The notes under the pieces: model-generated
Database searches by the model: none
Seen by the model: only the letters and a program-made list of their open reading frames with translations
Told to the model about the DNA's origin: nothing
Program-made: the position numbers and the translations under genes
Source: Hydnum rufescens UP504
Lineage: Eukaryota > Basidiomycota > Agaricomycetes > Cantharellales > Hydnaceae
Assembly: GCA_014904985.1 (NCBI GenBank)
Contig: MU128910.1
Coordinates: 379,399 to 443,398 of the forward strand
Direction of reading: 5' to 3'
DNA: 64,000 bases
Part shown: piece after piece, positions 11,427-22,370 of the stretch
Layout: each line of letters opens with the position of its first letter
Position numbering within the stretch: position 1 is the stretch's first letter

Positions 11427-11804
11427 TTAGCATATGTACTTCCAAGGCAGTGTATGCCTGGGTACTCCAAAGGTGTCCAAAGTGTCAAAGGACCATAGTG
11501 ATGTGGATGGAGTACAGATTGGGACAGGTGATGTGGATTCAGGGACTGGGGGCAGAGGAGGAGGAGGGGGAGTCTGGATTGGCAACTCCATGGACTCACG
11601 TGGGGAGCGAGGGAATGACAGGTGCTGACAAGGGTGCCACTGCTGCCACTGCTTGACTACCCAGCCCATAGCCTGCTGGCCAAGGCCTGATAGAATGAGG
11701 GCAATAATAACAAGAGAAATGCCAATAATGGCAAGGATGACAATAACCCCCATAGTGAATGGAGGGAGAGAGGAGACAAGAGCATTTGAGGAAGTAGGTG
11801 CCAT
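11427..11804 (-). CDS. Small membrane protein with Pro-rich tail, gypsy B 3' region
   Basis: 125 codons from an ATG at 11804. After a short Ser/Pro-rich start comes one strongly hydrophobic segment (about residues 18-42, containing GVIVILAIIGISLVIIALIL). A Trp/Gln/His-rich turn and a long proline-rich tail with PPPPPLPPVPE follow. The layout predicts a single-pass membrane protein with a disordered tail. It lies between the integrase and the 3' LTR, where env-like genes sit in some gypsy elements, but I recognise no family and there is no direct evidence of function. Confidence 0.4.
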   Translation of the reverse strand: MAPTSSNALVSSLPPFTMGVIVILAIIGISLVIIALILSGLGQQAMGWVVKQWQQWHPCQHLSFPRSPRESMELPIQTPPPPPLPPVPESTSPVPICTPSTSLWSFDTLDTFGVPRHTLPWKYIC

Positions 11805-12172
11805 ATGATAGGGTTGATGAAGAATGATACTCTGATGGGTAAGTCCTTAGGCAGAAGCAAATGTCAATTTGATCCTGACAAATTCCACCTGCTAACCCAA
11901 CTGAAATACCACCATTTCCATCCCTCTATCCACCACGAAAAGTTCTCTGCTGACAGCCCTTGCCTTCTCCATATAAGATCACTGATAGTTGGATAAAAGG
12001 CTTATTTCCTTTTATGTCAGCATTTATTTATACTCCTATCATCCCTTTTATTAGGCTTACCCTGTAATTCGTCTGTGATTGCTAGGTACAAGTGACTCGT
12101 GGCAAAGGTCTGCAGGGGTACAATGTCATTCTCTGCTACTCGCAATAGCACAACGAACTCAATTTCAATGTC

Positions 12173-12412
12173 TCAACGGTGATAGGGGACATAGCTCCGC
12201 AGTATAGGTATGTCATAAATCATCCATTTTGTTTCTTTTGATACGAGTATTCCTTCATAACATGTGTGAGGAGTTGGGTGATATTGAATGGATGCCGAGG
12301 GTCGCAAAAGATGAAATGGTTCTGGACCATGATAATCGAATGCTCGGTAAAGTAGACAGGTAACTTGGAGAGGCATGGAGATGACCTGATCACTTTCGAT
12401 TGATGAAGGCAT
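12173..12412 (-). CDS. Small unknown ORF in gypsy B 3' region
   Basis: 79 codons starting MPSSIESDQ, with alternating hydrophobic and charged residues compatible with a folded domain. An overlapping frame is also open. It sits between similar small ORFs, separated by AT-rich spacers. Unknown. Confidence 0.25.
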   Translation of the reverse strand: MPSSIESDQVISMPLQVTCLLYRAFDYHGPEPFHLLRPSASIQYHPTPHTCYEGILVSKETKWMIYDIPILRSYVPYHR

Positions 12413-12580
12413 GAGTTCAATCTGCCTTTATACCCATTCTTGTTTCTCTTATCTCCTGTGACAGCTTATTTGAACTTCGACTTCTTTTGGCGCTTTTATT
12501 GATTCCATCATATTTGTTGACACCAATGACTTTTTTTTTTGGAAGCTAATTAACTGCACCCCATATCCCTCTTCATTTGT

Positions 12581-13042
12581 TTAGTTCTCTGAGATAAGCC
12601 TCATAAGCAAGAGTGTTGTTTGTTTGATTAAGACTTCTTTACCTGTGACATACTCCCAATTCATCCTCTGGTACTCAAATGGGGAAGACAGGTGATTGAA
12701 ACCATGCTGATGACGATGATGATTTGGAATATTGAATGCAAATATATCACCATCGATGATCCCACCATTGGCAAGGTCCACATTTCTGTAACAATCTGGT
12801 ACCCACACGTCGAGTATCGCCATAGACCCTTCAATTCGAATAATCCGTGCTTGCATTATGGTCTCGTAGCCTGTCGGCACAAATCCAACCATTTCGCCCA
12901 TCGCTCCTTCTGGATTTTGAAAATGCTCAATCGATGCCGAGGTTCGTCGATATATGTGTGTTGTCATCATGAGTGGTTGTGGGTATGGAACAAATCTTTG
13001 ATAGTCAAAGGGAATGTGGGAAACTTGAGGCATGGTGAACAC
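12581..13042 (-). CDS. Unknown ORF in gypsy B 3' region
   Basis: 153 codons on the minus strand, probably starting at the second Met (MPQVSHIPF). The sequence is of balanced, beta-rich type, with IIRIEGSMAILDVWVPDCY and GGIIDGDIFAFNIPN, plus a His-rich loop (PNHHRHQHG). It looks like a real folded protein rather than a shadow frame, but matches no family I know. It follows the ORF at 13197-13511 after a ~150-bp A-rich spacer. Confidence 0.4.
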   Translation of the reverse strand: MFTMPQVSHIPFDYQRFVPYPQPLMMTTHIYRRTSASIEHFQNPEGAMGEMVGFVPTGYETIMQARIIRIEGSMAILDVWVPDCYRNVDLANGGIIDGDIFAFNIPNHHRHQHGFNHLSSPFEYQRMNWEYVTGKEVLIKQTTLLLMRLISEN

Positions 13043-13196
13043 TTTTGGTTTTTGCTCCTAGTACCACTGTTCTTTTTATTTCCTTCTTTCAGATTGTCCT
13101 GGCTTGATATAGCCTTATGTCCAAATTTCTTCAAATTAAATTTGTCCTCTTCTTCCTTTTTATGGTTTAGATCAATCCATATTCAAATCTCCATTT

Positions 13197-13511
13197 TTAG
13201 AAGTCAGACAAATCATGCACAAATACAGGGATGAAGCAATCGCCTAAAGGAATTTCCCCATATAGGTCAAGTTCCAATTCCACCCTGACCTTAAAGACCA
13301 TCTCGTTTCGTTCAATAATGGTGCAATCGTAATTTGTGAGCAGTGCATAGGTGAAATGGAGAGGATTCGCCTGAACATTTGGACAAAAGTATCCGTGTTC
13401 ACCCTTTCGCAAGTACAATAGTGGTGAAGCCGGACTAGTTATGATGATGCTTGCTCGCATTCGTTGTTCAACACTCGGGTTGGTGGTTATGACTTGGATA
13501 TCCTCGTCCAT
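13197..13511 (-). CDS. Unknown ORF in gypsy B 3' region
   Basis: 104 codons, starting MDEDIQVITTNPS. It is probably beta-rich (FKVRVELELDLYGEIPLG, CFIPVFVHDL) with two Cys. No family recognised. It belongs to the block of small minus-strand ORFs between the integrase and the 3' LTR. Confidence 0.4.
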   Translation of the reverse strand: MDEDIQVITTNPSVEQRMRASIIITSPASPLLYLRKGEHGYFCPNVQANPLHFTYALLTNYDCTIIERNEMVFKVRVELELDLYGEIPLGDCFIPVFVHDLSDF

Positions 13512-14353
13512 CTGGTTTTAAACTTCTTTTTAGATGACTGAAAGCTTTTTAAGTCGAAACTCTTACTTGTGCGAGTGATACCGAGTGTAAGGATGAGAGC
13601 GGATTTTTAGAAGTGTCTAGTCTTTTATATATGTGGAATTTCAATTGGGCTGTCAGAATTCCTGACCTCTGCTTTTGTCGGCCTAGATTTATTGTTGGAG
13701 TTCTTCCTGCTTTCCTTTGTTCTTTCGGATATCTCTTAGTTCAACAGTTCCTATTCCTCACTTGCTTTTGTTCATATTTTCCCCTCTTTCTTTTTTTAAA
13801 ATTTCTTTAATCATGAAGGTGCAGACGATGTCTTTGACATGTTGAACGTTGGGTTTATTGTACATTTATGTGAGTGTATTCACTCGGGTTGAAAGAAAAG
13901 AAAAAAAAGATGGCTAGACACAGACAGGTTGAAGAGATTGCCTGTAAGGTGGAAGTGAATCAATGGGCGACCATTGTACAGGAATTCAAGTGCATTCACT
14001 CAGGAGAAAGGAAAGGAAAAAAAAAACTAGAGACAATGATTCGTGAGTCAGACTTGGAGATGGTTGAGAGGGGATCAGAGAAGGGAGAATGAAATGAACA
14101 TCGAGAAATGTATTCTTGAGGTCGTGGAGTGGGTGGTATGGAAGTTGTATTTAGGGACATGTATCTTCCCTATACCAGTGTGTAAGGTTTTGTGCTTTTG
14201 TGCGCATGGATAAAGTGTTACAACGTTACCATTCTTCGACTTCGTTCTCGACTTCTATCATGTCATCTTCTTCTTCTTCTTCCTGCATAGGCGATATAGG
14301 TGGTGAGATGGGGTTATGACCCGAGATGTCCGTGAGTTTGAACGGATGTGGGT
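13512..14353. other. Noncoding spacer with purine-rich repeats
   Basis: No supported gene. Two similar purine-rich blocks (a TATTCACTC-like core followed by GAAAGAAAAG runs) occur near 13870-13910 and 13990-14025. The string ATTTTTAGAAGT appears at about 13602 and again at about 13191. Confidence 0.35.
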
Positions 14354-15240
14354 CTAGCTTAAGCAGAGCCCATTCCTTATCGCGCAGTTTGGTCTGAATT
14401 TCTTGAACCGTGTGGGTATATTTCTTGATCGTGTAAGGCTGACATTTGAGAGGGACACGAAATGACTTCCATCTGCGAAAACATCTAAGAGGTTAGTAAG
14501 GCGCCTGGCAAAATGATGATGGAGACAGAATGCATAAATTGGGGAGTATAGTTCTTCTTCTTGTCTGACTATGTCCATGGCAAGAGAAAAGATGCGGGAA
14601 AACTTGTCGCTCTGCATTAATTCAATCCATTGGCTGCTCGCAAGTGCATAACTGTATAGACGGATAGATTCTTCATTACGAGCGTTGATTTTCTTGCTGA
14701 GGTTATCGAAATGGGTGATGCGATCAAGAAGGATGTTGTTGGTATGGACGAGAGTAGTGCCGAGTTGGGCCAGTTGACCGACATGGCCTTCCCGCACCTG
14801 CATAATCTGTACGAGTTGCAAGGTGGTGTCTGCGATGCTTTTCAAGTCGTCTTCTCACTTCTTGTAATATTTGGCACGGATTTCCTCGAGTTGATTGGCT
14901 CTTTCATGATTAAGATATGCCTTGTATGATGTTTGACCGTATCGTTGGGTTTTCTTTGATCCTGTGACGTTAGCTTGTTTTCATAATGGAAGTTTTCTAA
15001 GTGTTTTACCATAATATTAAACTTCTTGATCTGTTTGACGAGAGTATGTGGATTTGGGATCAGATCTCCGAGAGACACCAAAGTACGAACGCTTGATTGT
15101 TCTGGCGAAGGAGTTTGAGGGACTACTGTGACCAGCTTGTGGAGAGGAAGAAGTGGAAGAGGATTCATCAGAATTAAAGTCGATGAGGAAGAAGAAAGGA
15201 CTGTTAATTTTTCTTTGTTGATTTCATCAATGTCTATCAT
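14354..15240 (-). pseudogene. Coiled-coil-rich ORF pair in gypsy B 3' region
   Basis: Two overlapping frames, 15240-14842 and 14845-14354, appear to be one broken gene. Around 14870-14940 a frame containing NHERANQLEEIRAKYY leads, through one stop, into a helical block with VGQLAQLGTTLVHTNNILLDR and FDNLSKKI spaced like a heptad coiled coil. A second helical stretch (SLAMDIVRQEEELYSP) follows. The upstream part is Ser/Pro-rich with several Lys/Arg-rich stretches. No family recognised. A coiled coil upstream of a membrane ORF is compatible with an envelope-like gene, but no fusion-peptide or furin motif is convincing. Confidence 0.4.
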
Positions 15241-15408
15241 CCCCTGTTTTCAGTTCTTCTTTATACTCGTTGTTTGTTGCTTACTTATGGGATTGCTAGC
15301 AGATCCTGCAGGTCCTGCGAAGATTATGACTTGTTTGTATCGTAGCTTTCTTGTGGTCATGTTGTGGGAAGATTTTTCGACAGGGCCAGATGTCATTGTC
15401 CAAGAAAG

Positions 15409-15798
15409 TCAGTTTTTGTGATTGGAGAAGGAATTGGTGGGAAGAAGGAAAGCAGGCAGCGAAGGTGGAGTTTTTGATTGCATCTTGGATGTAGTAGCGA
15501 TTTTAGTCATAGTTTTCGGCGATTGCCGAATCCTTGCGGTTAACATCTGGCTCTGAGGTCTTTTCAAATTGGAAAAGTGGGGCTTTATGGCAGAACCGTG
15601 GTTGTGGGCTTTATCTGAGATAAATCCTAGGGCAAAGAAAACAAAAAAAAAGTGAGAAAAAAAAGCAAGAAAAAAAAGTGAGATGTGCTTTGGGGAATGA
15701 AAACATCCATTTAAGGCGGATTCACTGGGCATAGCAGTGGATCCTGCTTCTCTAGTGTGACTAAGCCTATAGTAATCTGTAAATTCTGTCATTTCCAC
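15409..15798 (-). CDS. ORF overlapping the pol stop, with a signal-peptide-like segment
   Basis: Its second ATG overlaps the stop codon of pol (ATGA near 15790). About 35 residues in there is a hydrophobic run (LFFLAFFSHFFFVFFALGF) followed by a basic, Ser/Thr-rich tail with many Lys/Arg. The hydrophobic run comes from T-rich DNA on the coding strand, so it may be fortuitous. If real, it would start a third ORF after pol. No family recognised. Confidence 0.3.
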   Translation of the reverse strand: MEMTEFTDYYRLSHTREAGSTAMPSESALNGCFHSPKHISLFFLAFFSHFFFVFFALGFISDKAHNHGSAIKPHFSNLKRPQSQMLTARIRQSPKTMTKIATTSKMQSKTPPSLPAFLLPTNSFSNHKN

Positions 15799-17527
15799 TC
15801 AATGTACTTGTCTTCCCAATAAGCCCACGTGTCTGTGGCTTTCGGAGGTGGCCACATGTAAGATCGCAATTGATTTATTGGTCTGAATGAGATGGGAGGT
15901 CTATCCATGTATTCATAATCCCTAGGAATATCGTCTTCATATATAGCATCGGAAAACATAGCCACAGCAGCGCCGGTTTGTGCTTCAAGAGAATCCGCAT
16001 TACTTGAGGTGTCACTTCCGTATTTGGTATTTTCTGCCTTAGGAATGTGATCGTGGGAATGATATTTCTTTAAACGGTTCCCTGCAAACACCGTACTAAT
16101 CAGAGTCCCATCCAATTCACTGAGCTTGTAAGAACCTCAGGTATTTTGTTTTCGTACATGGTAGGGTCCCATCCATCTAATTTCCCCTTTTCATCCATGC
16201 TGCATGACTAATGCAGAGTTGTATACCAATACCATGGTTCCTGGTTTGTAATTTCCTTCAACTAACATGTGTTCATGTCGTCTTGCATATTCTTGAGCAC
16301 TTTGGATTTGTGCCTGTAATAATGTTGCAGATGCCTCCTTAATGTTGTCATCCCTATGTGCCAATTGAATTGCCCGGGTTGCCAATAATTCTTCCATTGA
16401 TTTAATTGAATGCCAATTCAAGGTATACCATGATGCATCGGTAATATCGAATGGAAACAAATGATGCTTACCATACAATAGGTAATAGGGAGTATAGCCA
16501 GTGGTCCGCTTGACCGTGACTCGATCTGCCCACATGCACGCATGAAAATACCTAGACCAGTGACTCAGATTTCCCTTGCATGCAATGAATAAAGATCCTA
16601 TCCATGTTCGGTGGTGGCGTTCGATCATTCCGTTGGCTTCGGGGTGGTAAGGCGCGGCACGTGCTATAGGAATGTTGTACATGTCTGCCATTGTTTGTAC
16701 AATTCCTTCGAATTCTGCACCATTGTCCATATTTAATTGTAATATACACCCAAAACGACACATAACTTCTTCAAACAAAAATCGGGCTATGTTCTTTGAT
16801 GTAGCATTTCTCAGCATCCGGGCTTCTAGCCACCTGGACAGATCATCCCAAAGATCAACAATATATTTGAATCTGTTAGATACCGGCATATGGACCATGT
16901 CCATATTAAATTTTTGGAGAATCGTGTGTACATAAGTCAGACTCAAAGTAATCTTAGGACAACTAGCTGATCGCCGCTGGCATTCATGGCAAGTTCAGCA
17001 GAACCACGCAACTTGTGTCCACATATTTGGCCAATAAAATCTGTCAACCAGTTTTTTAAATGTCGGGTCTCTTCCTCGGTGCCCCGAATTGTCATGTGCA
17101 GCAGCGCACAATCTAAGCCTCTCTTTCTCATCTCGGATCACTTTCTGCAGGAGTTTGGCTTTATTTCTTCGCCACAACATGTCCTCGTACAAGAAATATC
17201 TTTGAGTCATTGTGATGAATGCTCTCTTATTTTTTACATGGGACAGAACTTGCAGCGTTTCCAAGTACGTCTCAATCTCTTCCCAGTGAGTGGGCCCATC
17301 TTTATCTAGTTTTTGTGCTTGTGAGGCGGGCTTACATTGTTTTCTTTTGCTAGATCTTCCCACTCTTCACTCGATCTCGTCGTCGTGCATATCAGTCCTA
17401 TAAATCCTCTGTCTATCTGTCTTTCACTCGTCTTTCACATCATATACGTCAACCATCGTTCCCCTAACTCGATCAAATCTTTGTACACTTCGCTTTTTAA
17501 TCGGGTTTTTGCAGGCTGGTCAGCCAT
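15789..17527 (-). pseudogene. Gypsy B integrase portion of pol
   Basis: From the post-RNase H spacer (17527-17364, MADQPAKT start) it runs into the H2C2 zinc domain (HDNSGHRGR...CHECQRR, about 17110-16980) and the catalytic core with NMDMVHMP, LNMDNGAEFEG and PEANGMIERHHRTW, which gives the D, D, E triad. A GPY/F-like module follows (RWMGPYHV, ELDGTLI, about 16190-16090), then an acidic C-terminus ending at 15789. In-frame TGA stops lie at 16995 (inside the zinc domain, consistent with CGA to TGA) and near 16190 and 16140. The sequence matches the basidiomycete gypsy clade whose RT has GGFRIVHDLQPLNAV, seen at 41.3 kb. The KDZ transposon separates it from the rest of pol. Confidence 0.88.
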
Positions 17528-17554
17528 ATTTGATACCTATGATAGGTATCAAAT
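17528..17554. repeat. Perfect 12-bp inverted repeat at the left KDZ boundary
   Basis: ATTTGATACCTA, a TGA loop, then TAGGTATCAAAT. The right arm is the start of the left terminal inverted repeat. The left arm lies outside the element as its mirror image. Confidence 0.8.
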
Positions 17555-17583
17555 CTCGGGCACTATTTGGTACCTAAGTAGGT
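17543..17583 (+). repeat. Left terminal inverted repeat of the KDZ element
   Basis: Starts TAGGTATCAAAT and ends CCTAAGTAGGT. Pairs with 38233-38273 (36 of 41 positions). Confidence 0.75.
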
Positions 17584-17883
17584 CTAATAGTGATGGGGTG
17601 CCATAGGGGTGCCAATCAATAATTCAATATTGGAGAATCATTGGAATCAGCCCCAATGGGGCTCCAATAGGGCATATGGGGCCCCATTATGGTTCAGTGG
17701 GGCCCTATTATGGCCCCAAAATGAGCCTTCCTCATGGCTTCATCTTTTTGCATCACCCAAATGGGGCCCCATTATGCAACTTGAGAACATTTTGTTGGCC
17801 AGGCACAATAGTATATTGGGGGTATCTCCAGCATCTAAGTCTAAGGGGCTAACTAATAGTACATTTGTGACCAGTGTGCTAGG
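17584..17883. other. Subterminal region with GGGGCC/CCCAAT palindromic motifs
   Basis: Repeated short palindrome-like strings (CCCCAATGGGGC, GGGGCCCCATTATG, GGGGCCCTATTATGG) between the terminal repeat and the transposase stop. Similar strings occur at 38140-38225 near the other end. These are plausible transposase-binding repeats. Confidence 0.45.
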
Positions 17884-20800
17884 TTAATCCTCATGTCCCA
17901 GAACCAGATCAAGGGAGGTTAGGAATGTGAGGTCCTCTGCCTCAGGTCCTTCTTCCAACTCCCCATTTTCATCAGAACTTGCTTCTTCAGCCTCTTCTTC
18001 CCCAGGTGATAAAACTTCCTCAGCCTGGGCTCTACCTTGTCAGCAGACCCATGCCCTCTGTAATGGAGGCAGTTGGTCTGGAATGTTTCCCCAGTCCACC
18101 CACCCATCCCTACCAAGAAGTCCTGCTGTGTGATGTTTCCAGTTGTTGACCAGGTCATGCAAGTGATGTAACTCCATTAAGACAAAGAATTTGACATCTT
18201 CATCTGTCCACATCCCCAGAGTTGTTAGTTTACATTCAGTCAAGGTGGAAGGAACCCCTACCATTGCAAAAATCAAAGGCATGCTGGGTAGCAGCATACT
18301 GCTTTGTGAACCAGCAACATAGATTGGAGAGTTCAGCTTTGCAGTGCCTAAGCTCCTCTTTGCAGTTTGCCAGCTCCTGGGCATGTCGGATGCCCTCACG
18401 GACTTCTTTGTCTGCAAGCCAAGCAGGGACCCTCCCATCTGGAAAATTTGCCATGTCCTCATGATGAGGCACTTGCCAAATATCTTCATCCACATCCAAC
18501 TTATAAACAGATGATGAAATTTCTGGAGGGATATATGCATCCCTTGCAACATTCCCTTTTCCTCTAAGTTTCATCATCTGCTGTCGGATATCCTCATATC
18601 GCTTCAGTGTTGCTTGAATCTCAGAGACTCGACCCTTCATTGCCTTCTCCACATGCTCCTTAGTCTTGTGATCCAGCTGGCGACTTGTGTCAGCATGCTC
18701 CAGCCCAGCAAGCTCAAATTTACATGCGCGAAGCTTCATCAGGAGCTGGTCCCTCACAACCTGGACATTCAGCTGGAGGTTTATCCACTTGTTGGTCTTT
18801 AACTGCTCCAACTCCTTGTGGGACTTCTGATCTGAGAGATGAAGTTCCTGGGTCTTTCTTGAAATATTACTCTCAAGGTGCTGCACACTAGCCCGTATCT
18901 CTGTAATCTTCAACCGTAGCTCATCCTCCACTGCAATTGTCACATTATCAGTTGCAAGACCTGCAAGCTCATCCATAAGTTCCTTCAGATGCACCTGGAG
19001 TGAGTCTGCAGACTGGGACATAGACAGGATGTGTTCTATCGCATGGGATCCCTTTGTCTTTGACTGGGGAGGGACTAGTCTGCTTTGAAAAGAGTGCTGT
19101 TCCTTGAACTGGCCCAAGAGATACTGGACTGAGGCCCCATCCAGTTTCTCCTGAGCCTGAGCCTCACGTCCTACAGTGTGTGACACATGATCACAGAGCC
19201 ATTTCCCCGCACCCTCTTGCTTGAGCTCATCTATATGCTCGACTTGAAGATCAATTATGAAGAGACGGCGATGGTACTAGGAAGAGATTGACCATCAGCC
19301 TATCTCGTCAACTTAGCTTAGCAAGTGAATGTACATACACCAGTGACCCTTAGACCAGGAATAAGTCATCTGAGCTCACTCCAGAACCTCTCACACCCCT
19401 CACCATCAGACAGACCCCATTTTTCTGACTTCTGGGGGTGATACCACAGTTGGCAAGTCCATTGATGGCCGTAAGCATGGAAACAGAGACACCAAACTCA
19501 ATCCGTCCCGTCCATTCAGGCATGATGTTCCACTTAAGGAGACTACAATGGATTTGACATGCAATATCATACAACAGCCCGACTGTCCAATCCTTAGGTA
19601 GATCTTTGAGGAGTGCTGAGATCAGAGCAAAGGCATAGAACTGTTTTTCACCAGCAGTACGCATATTGGCAATGTAGATTGGACTATCATGCGACATAGC
19701 ATAGCCATTAGCCCTGTGTCATCAAAGCGCTGAGTGGAAGCCTTGATGCGATCACCATCAGCTGCAATGAATGAGTTGCTGCAGGTGTCAAGAACAGAAT
19801 TTGGAATATTCATTCCTGGTTCAATGGAATCATCATTGCATGGCCCATTTCTATCATCCTCCACCAACTCATCTGCCTTTCGCTTCCTGCCTGCTCCAGC
19901 TGGACTCTTTGTTGGTCGAACCTCATTGATCCTGGCAGCCATATCATCAAGGTCTGCCTGCAGAAGCTCGACTGTCCTTGGAGAGAATATCTCTGGGTCC
20001 CAGGCACCTGTCTGACCCTCAAAGCCTTTTCTCTGGTCTTTGTCATGGTTGCGTTTGAGTTGAAAGTTTGCATCTATGCAAACAATGACAGTGGCCTGAA
20101 GATCAGCTGCATGCCTCCCTCCAAAGCAAAGAGCACAGCGTGATTGCAAGTATGTGCTTGGACACTCCAGGGCACCATCAACTTTAGTAGGCCAGTGAAA
20201 TTGTGCACATTCAGATATACTCGAGCTGGGATTGAGGTTTTTTCATTGAGTGCAGGGGTAGGAGGGTGATCAGAGGACAGAGTGGAGTTCAATGATTCAC
20301 GAAAAGAATTGATGATTTTTGTCATCTCTGCCTTCACCAGTCTAACAAGAACTTGATAGTGGGTGAGAGTGTTGGCAAATCATCGATGAAGGGAATCCCC
20401 AGTTGCAAATTCATGGCCATGAGCCTTTAGATATTTCGTAAGGGTTGCTGCCCAGGCCCATTCATTAGGTGCCATATTTACAAAGAGATCTGATACAAAC
20501 TCCAACATATCCATGCTCACAGCCAAAGTCAGAGCCAATGGAGAGCATGGGAACAATCCCTGGCTCACAAGCTGGATTGCTGCAGGGCGACGAGAGCAAA
20601 CAACCAAATCAATGTCCTCCAAATATTCCATATGCACACAAACGATCTTCAGTATGTGATGATGCTGCGAACACATACAGGGTTCTATGGAATCAACCCA
20701 GGCCCCAGTGTTCCATTCTCTTTGAAACCTCATAAAAGGATGAATCAGTGACGGGAGGACATTGTCACCCCACCGATGAGCCTGTGTGTGTTTCTGCCGT

Positions 20801-20904
20801 GCATGACGAGATAGTTTGTCTTGGACAACACATACATTGGCCTCAGGTGCCATTTCTGGCTCGAAATTGATGTCTAAGTGGTGGGATCGATAAATGTTGA
20901 TCAC
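17884..20904 (-). pseudogene. KDZ transposase with CxC cysteine cluster, decayed
   Basis: KDZ transposases move large DNA elements in basidiomycetes. From the N terminus: a CxC-type cluster (CMCSQHHH, then VVCSRRPAAIQLVSQGLFPCSP, about 20690-20530); an AWAATLTKYL helix region; SRCALCFGG and VIVCIDANFQLKR (about 20140-20050), holding the first catalytic Asp; DDTGLMAMLC and NMRTAGEKQFYAF (about 19700-19650); LLYDIACQIH (about 19560); an FHAYGHQW-type block and DGEGCERFW (about 19480-19390), holding the Glu. A long helical C-terminal half (19186-18236) and an acidic tail ending EDLTFLTSLDLVLGHED (stop at 17884) follow. At least three frameshifts and a TGA at 19366 (SEL-R-stop, consistent with CGA) break it. 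A short frame at 21192-20989 may be a 5' exon. Not expected to be active. Confidence 0.88.
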
Positions 20905-21239
20905 TCAGTCACTTCAACGGCAGGAAGATTGGATGTCTGCTGGTTTGACAGTGTAGTAATTACTCCATTTGGCCCTGAGCCTACAACTTCAGCGATTGGA
21001 TATTTGGAACGCCATCATTTGGGATGAAGAGTAGATGAAGAAGAATTGGCAGAGATCTGGGAAGACAATGCGGAGGGAGTAGAACTTGTTTGTTGACGAA
21101 TCAATCGTTTTACAGTCGAGTTCATTTTGGATTACTGGCACAATTCCGGGCAGTGAAGCATGAGTAGAATGGGACACAAATAGGTGGGCCATGGTGCAGA
21201 ACCTTCGTTAGCGCTGGCAAACACAGGGTGTTAAAAAGC

Positions 21240-21875
21240 ATAGACGACACACAACATGGGCAGGCCATGATTGGTGAGTTGGGATTGGAGTAAGAATGCA
21301 GAACAAGGAGTGCCCAATGCAGGCAGACTATGATCAGCAAGTTGGTTTGGGGTAAGAACACAGAGGAGGGTGCCCAATGCAGGCAGACTGCAATCAGCAA
21401 GTTGGTTTGGGGTAAGAACACAGAGAGAGGAGGGTGCCCAACACAGGCAGGCCGCAATCAGCAAGTTGGTTCAGAGTAAGAACACAGAGGGAGGAGGGTG
21501 CCCAATGCAGGCAGACTGCAATCAGCAAGTTGGTTTGGAGTAGGAACACAGAGGGAGGAGGGTGCCCAATGCAGGCAGGCCACGATCAGCAAGTTGGTTT
21601 GGAGCGAGAACACAGAACAAGGAGGGTGCCCAAAGCAGACAGGCTACAATCAGTGAGTTGGTTTGGAGTGAGAGCACAGAACAAGGATGGTGCCCAATGC
21701 AGGCAGGCCGCAATCAGCAAGCTGGTTCGGAGTAAGAACACAGAACAAGGTGAGTGCCCAACACAGGCAGGCTGCAATCAGCAAGTTGATTTGGAGTAAG
21801 AAGGTGGAATGAGAACTTTGAGAAGGGTGCCCAACGCAGGCAGGCTGCGATCAGCGAGTTGATTTGGAGTGAGAA
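21240..21875. repeat. Minisatellite, ~62-bp unit, about ten copies
   Basis: Unit core GTGCCCAATGCAGGCAG, then CAATCAGCAAGTTGG and TTTGGAGTAAGAACACAGA. Units start about every 60-66 bp. The array begins ~50 bp upstream of the possible first ATG (21192) of the KDZ locus. The same unit forms the array at 25795-26150. Confidence 0.92.
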
Positions 21876-22370
21876 TGTGGACATGTAGTGTTGATTTGTA
21901 ATTTGGATCCATCACCGCGTTCGACTCGGAGGTCACTGAACTCTCTTTGTTCTCACCTCAGTTGAGTCGATAGTACTACCTGGCCTGCCTGAGTTGTGCC
22001 ATTGACCGAACAAGTCCATTGTACAAAACTGAAATGCCCGACCACAATTCGCAGCTGAGGTACCATTCTGGCCAGCTTGTCTGCCATTGTGCAGAAGACC
22101 CCCAGCCTCATTCGGAAACTGATCAAATTTCCCCTCACACGTCATTGATGATTCACTGCAGTGGCCCATTATTGGTCCAAAAAACCGGCAACTAGGGGCA
22201 GGGGATTTTTTAGATGTGTGAAGTCTAACCGATGTGGATTCTGGGGTAAGTAACAGGATGTCTTCCCTAGTGTGTTCTAATGGCTATGGTGTTTAGCCTG
22301 GTCTGGCCTTGATGATGTTGCTGCTACCGGCCCCCTTGCGAGTGATGAACTGCCCATCCCGCCTCCCAAC
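21876..22370. other. Spacer between divergent ORFs
   Basis: No supported gene. It lies between the minisatellite and the plus-strand coiled-coil ORF and could hold that ORF's promoter or an upstream exon. Confidence 0.3.

Noticed and set aside
13874..14092. Lys/Glu-rich plus-strand ORF
   Set aside because: Composed of two purine-rich DNA repeats on the strand opposite to the element's genes. Probably a shadow.
14842..15240. Class I envelope fusion protein of baculovirus-F/errantivirus type
   Set aside because: A coiled coil and a downstream membrane ORF are present, but no furin-type site followed by a recognisable fusion peptide, and the membrane segment is in a separate ORF. Left as unknown.
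21434..21799. ORF across the 62-bp minisatellite
   Set aside because: Repeat-driven open frame with no unique sequence. The minus frames over the array are open for the same reason.
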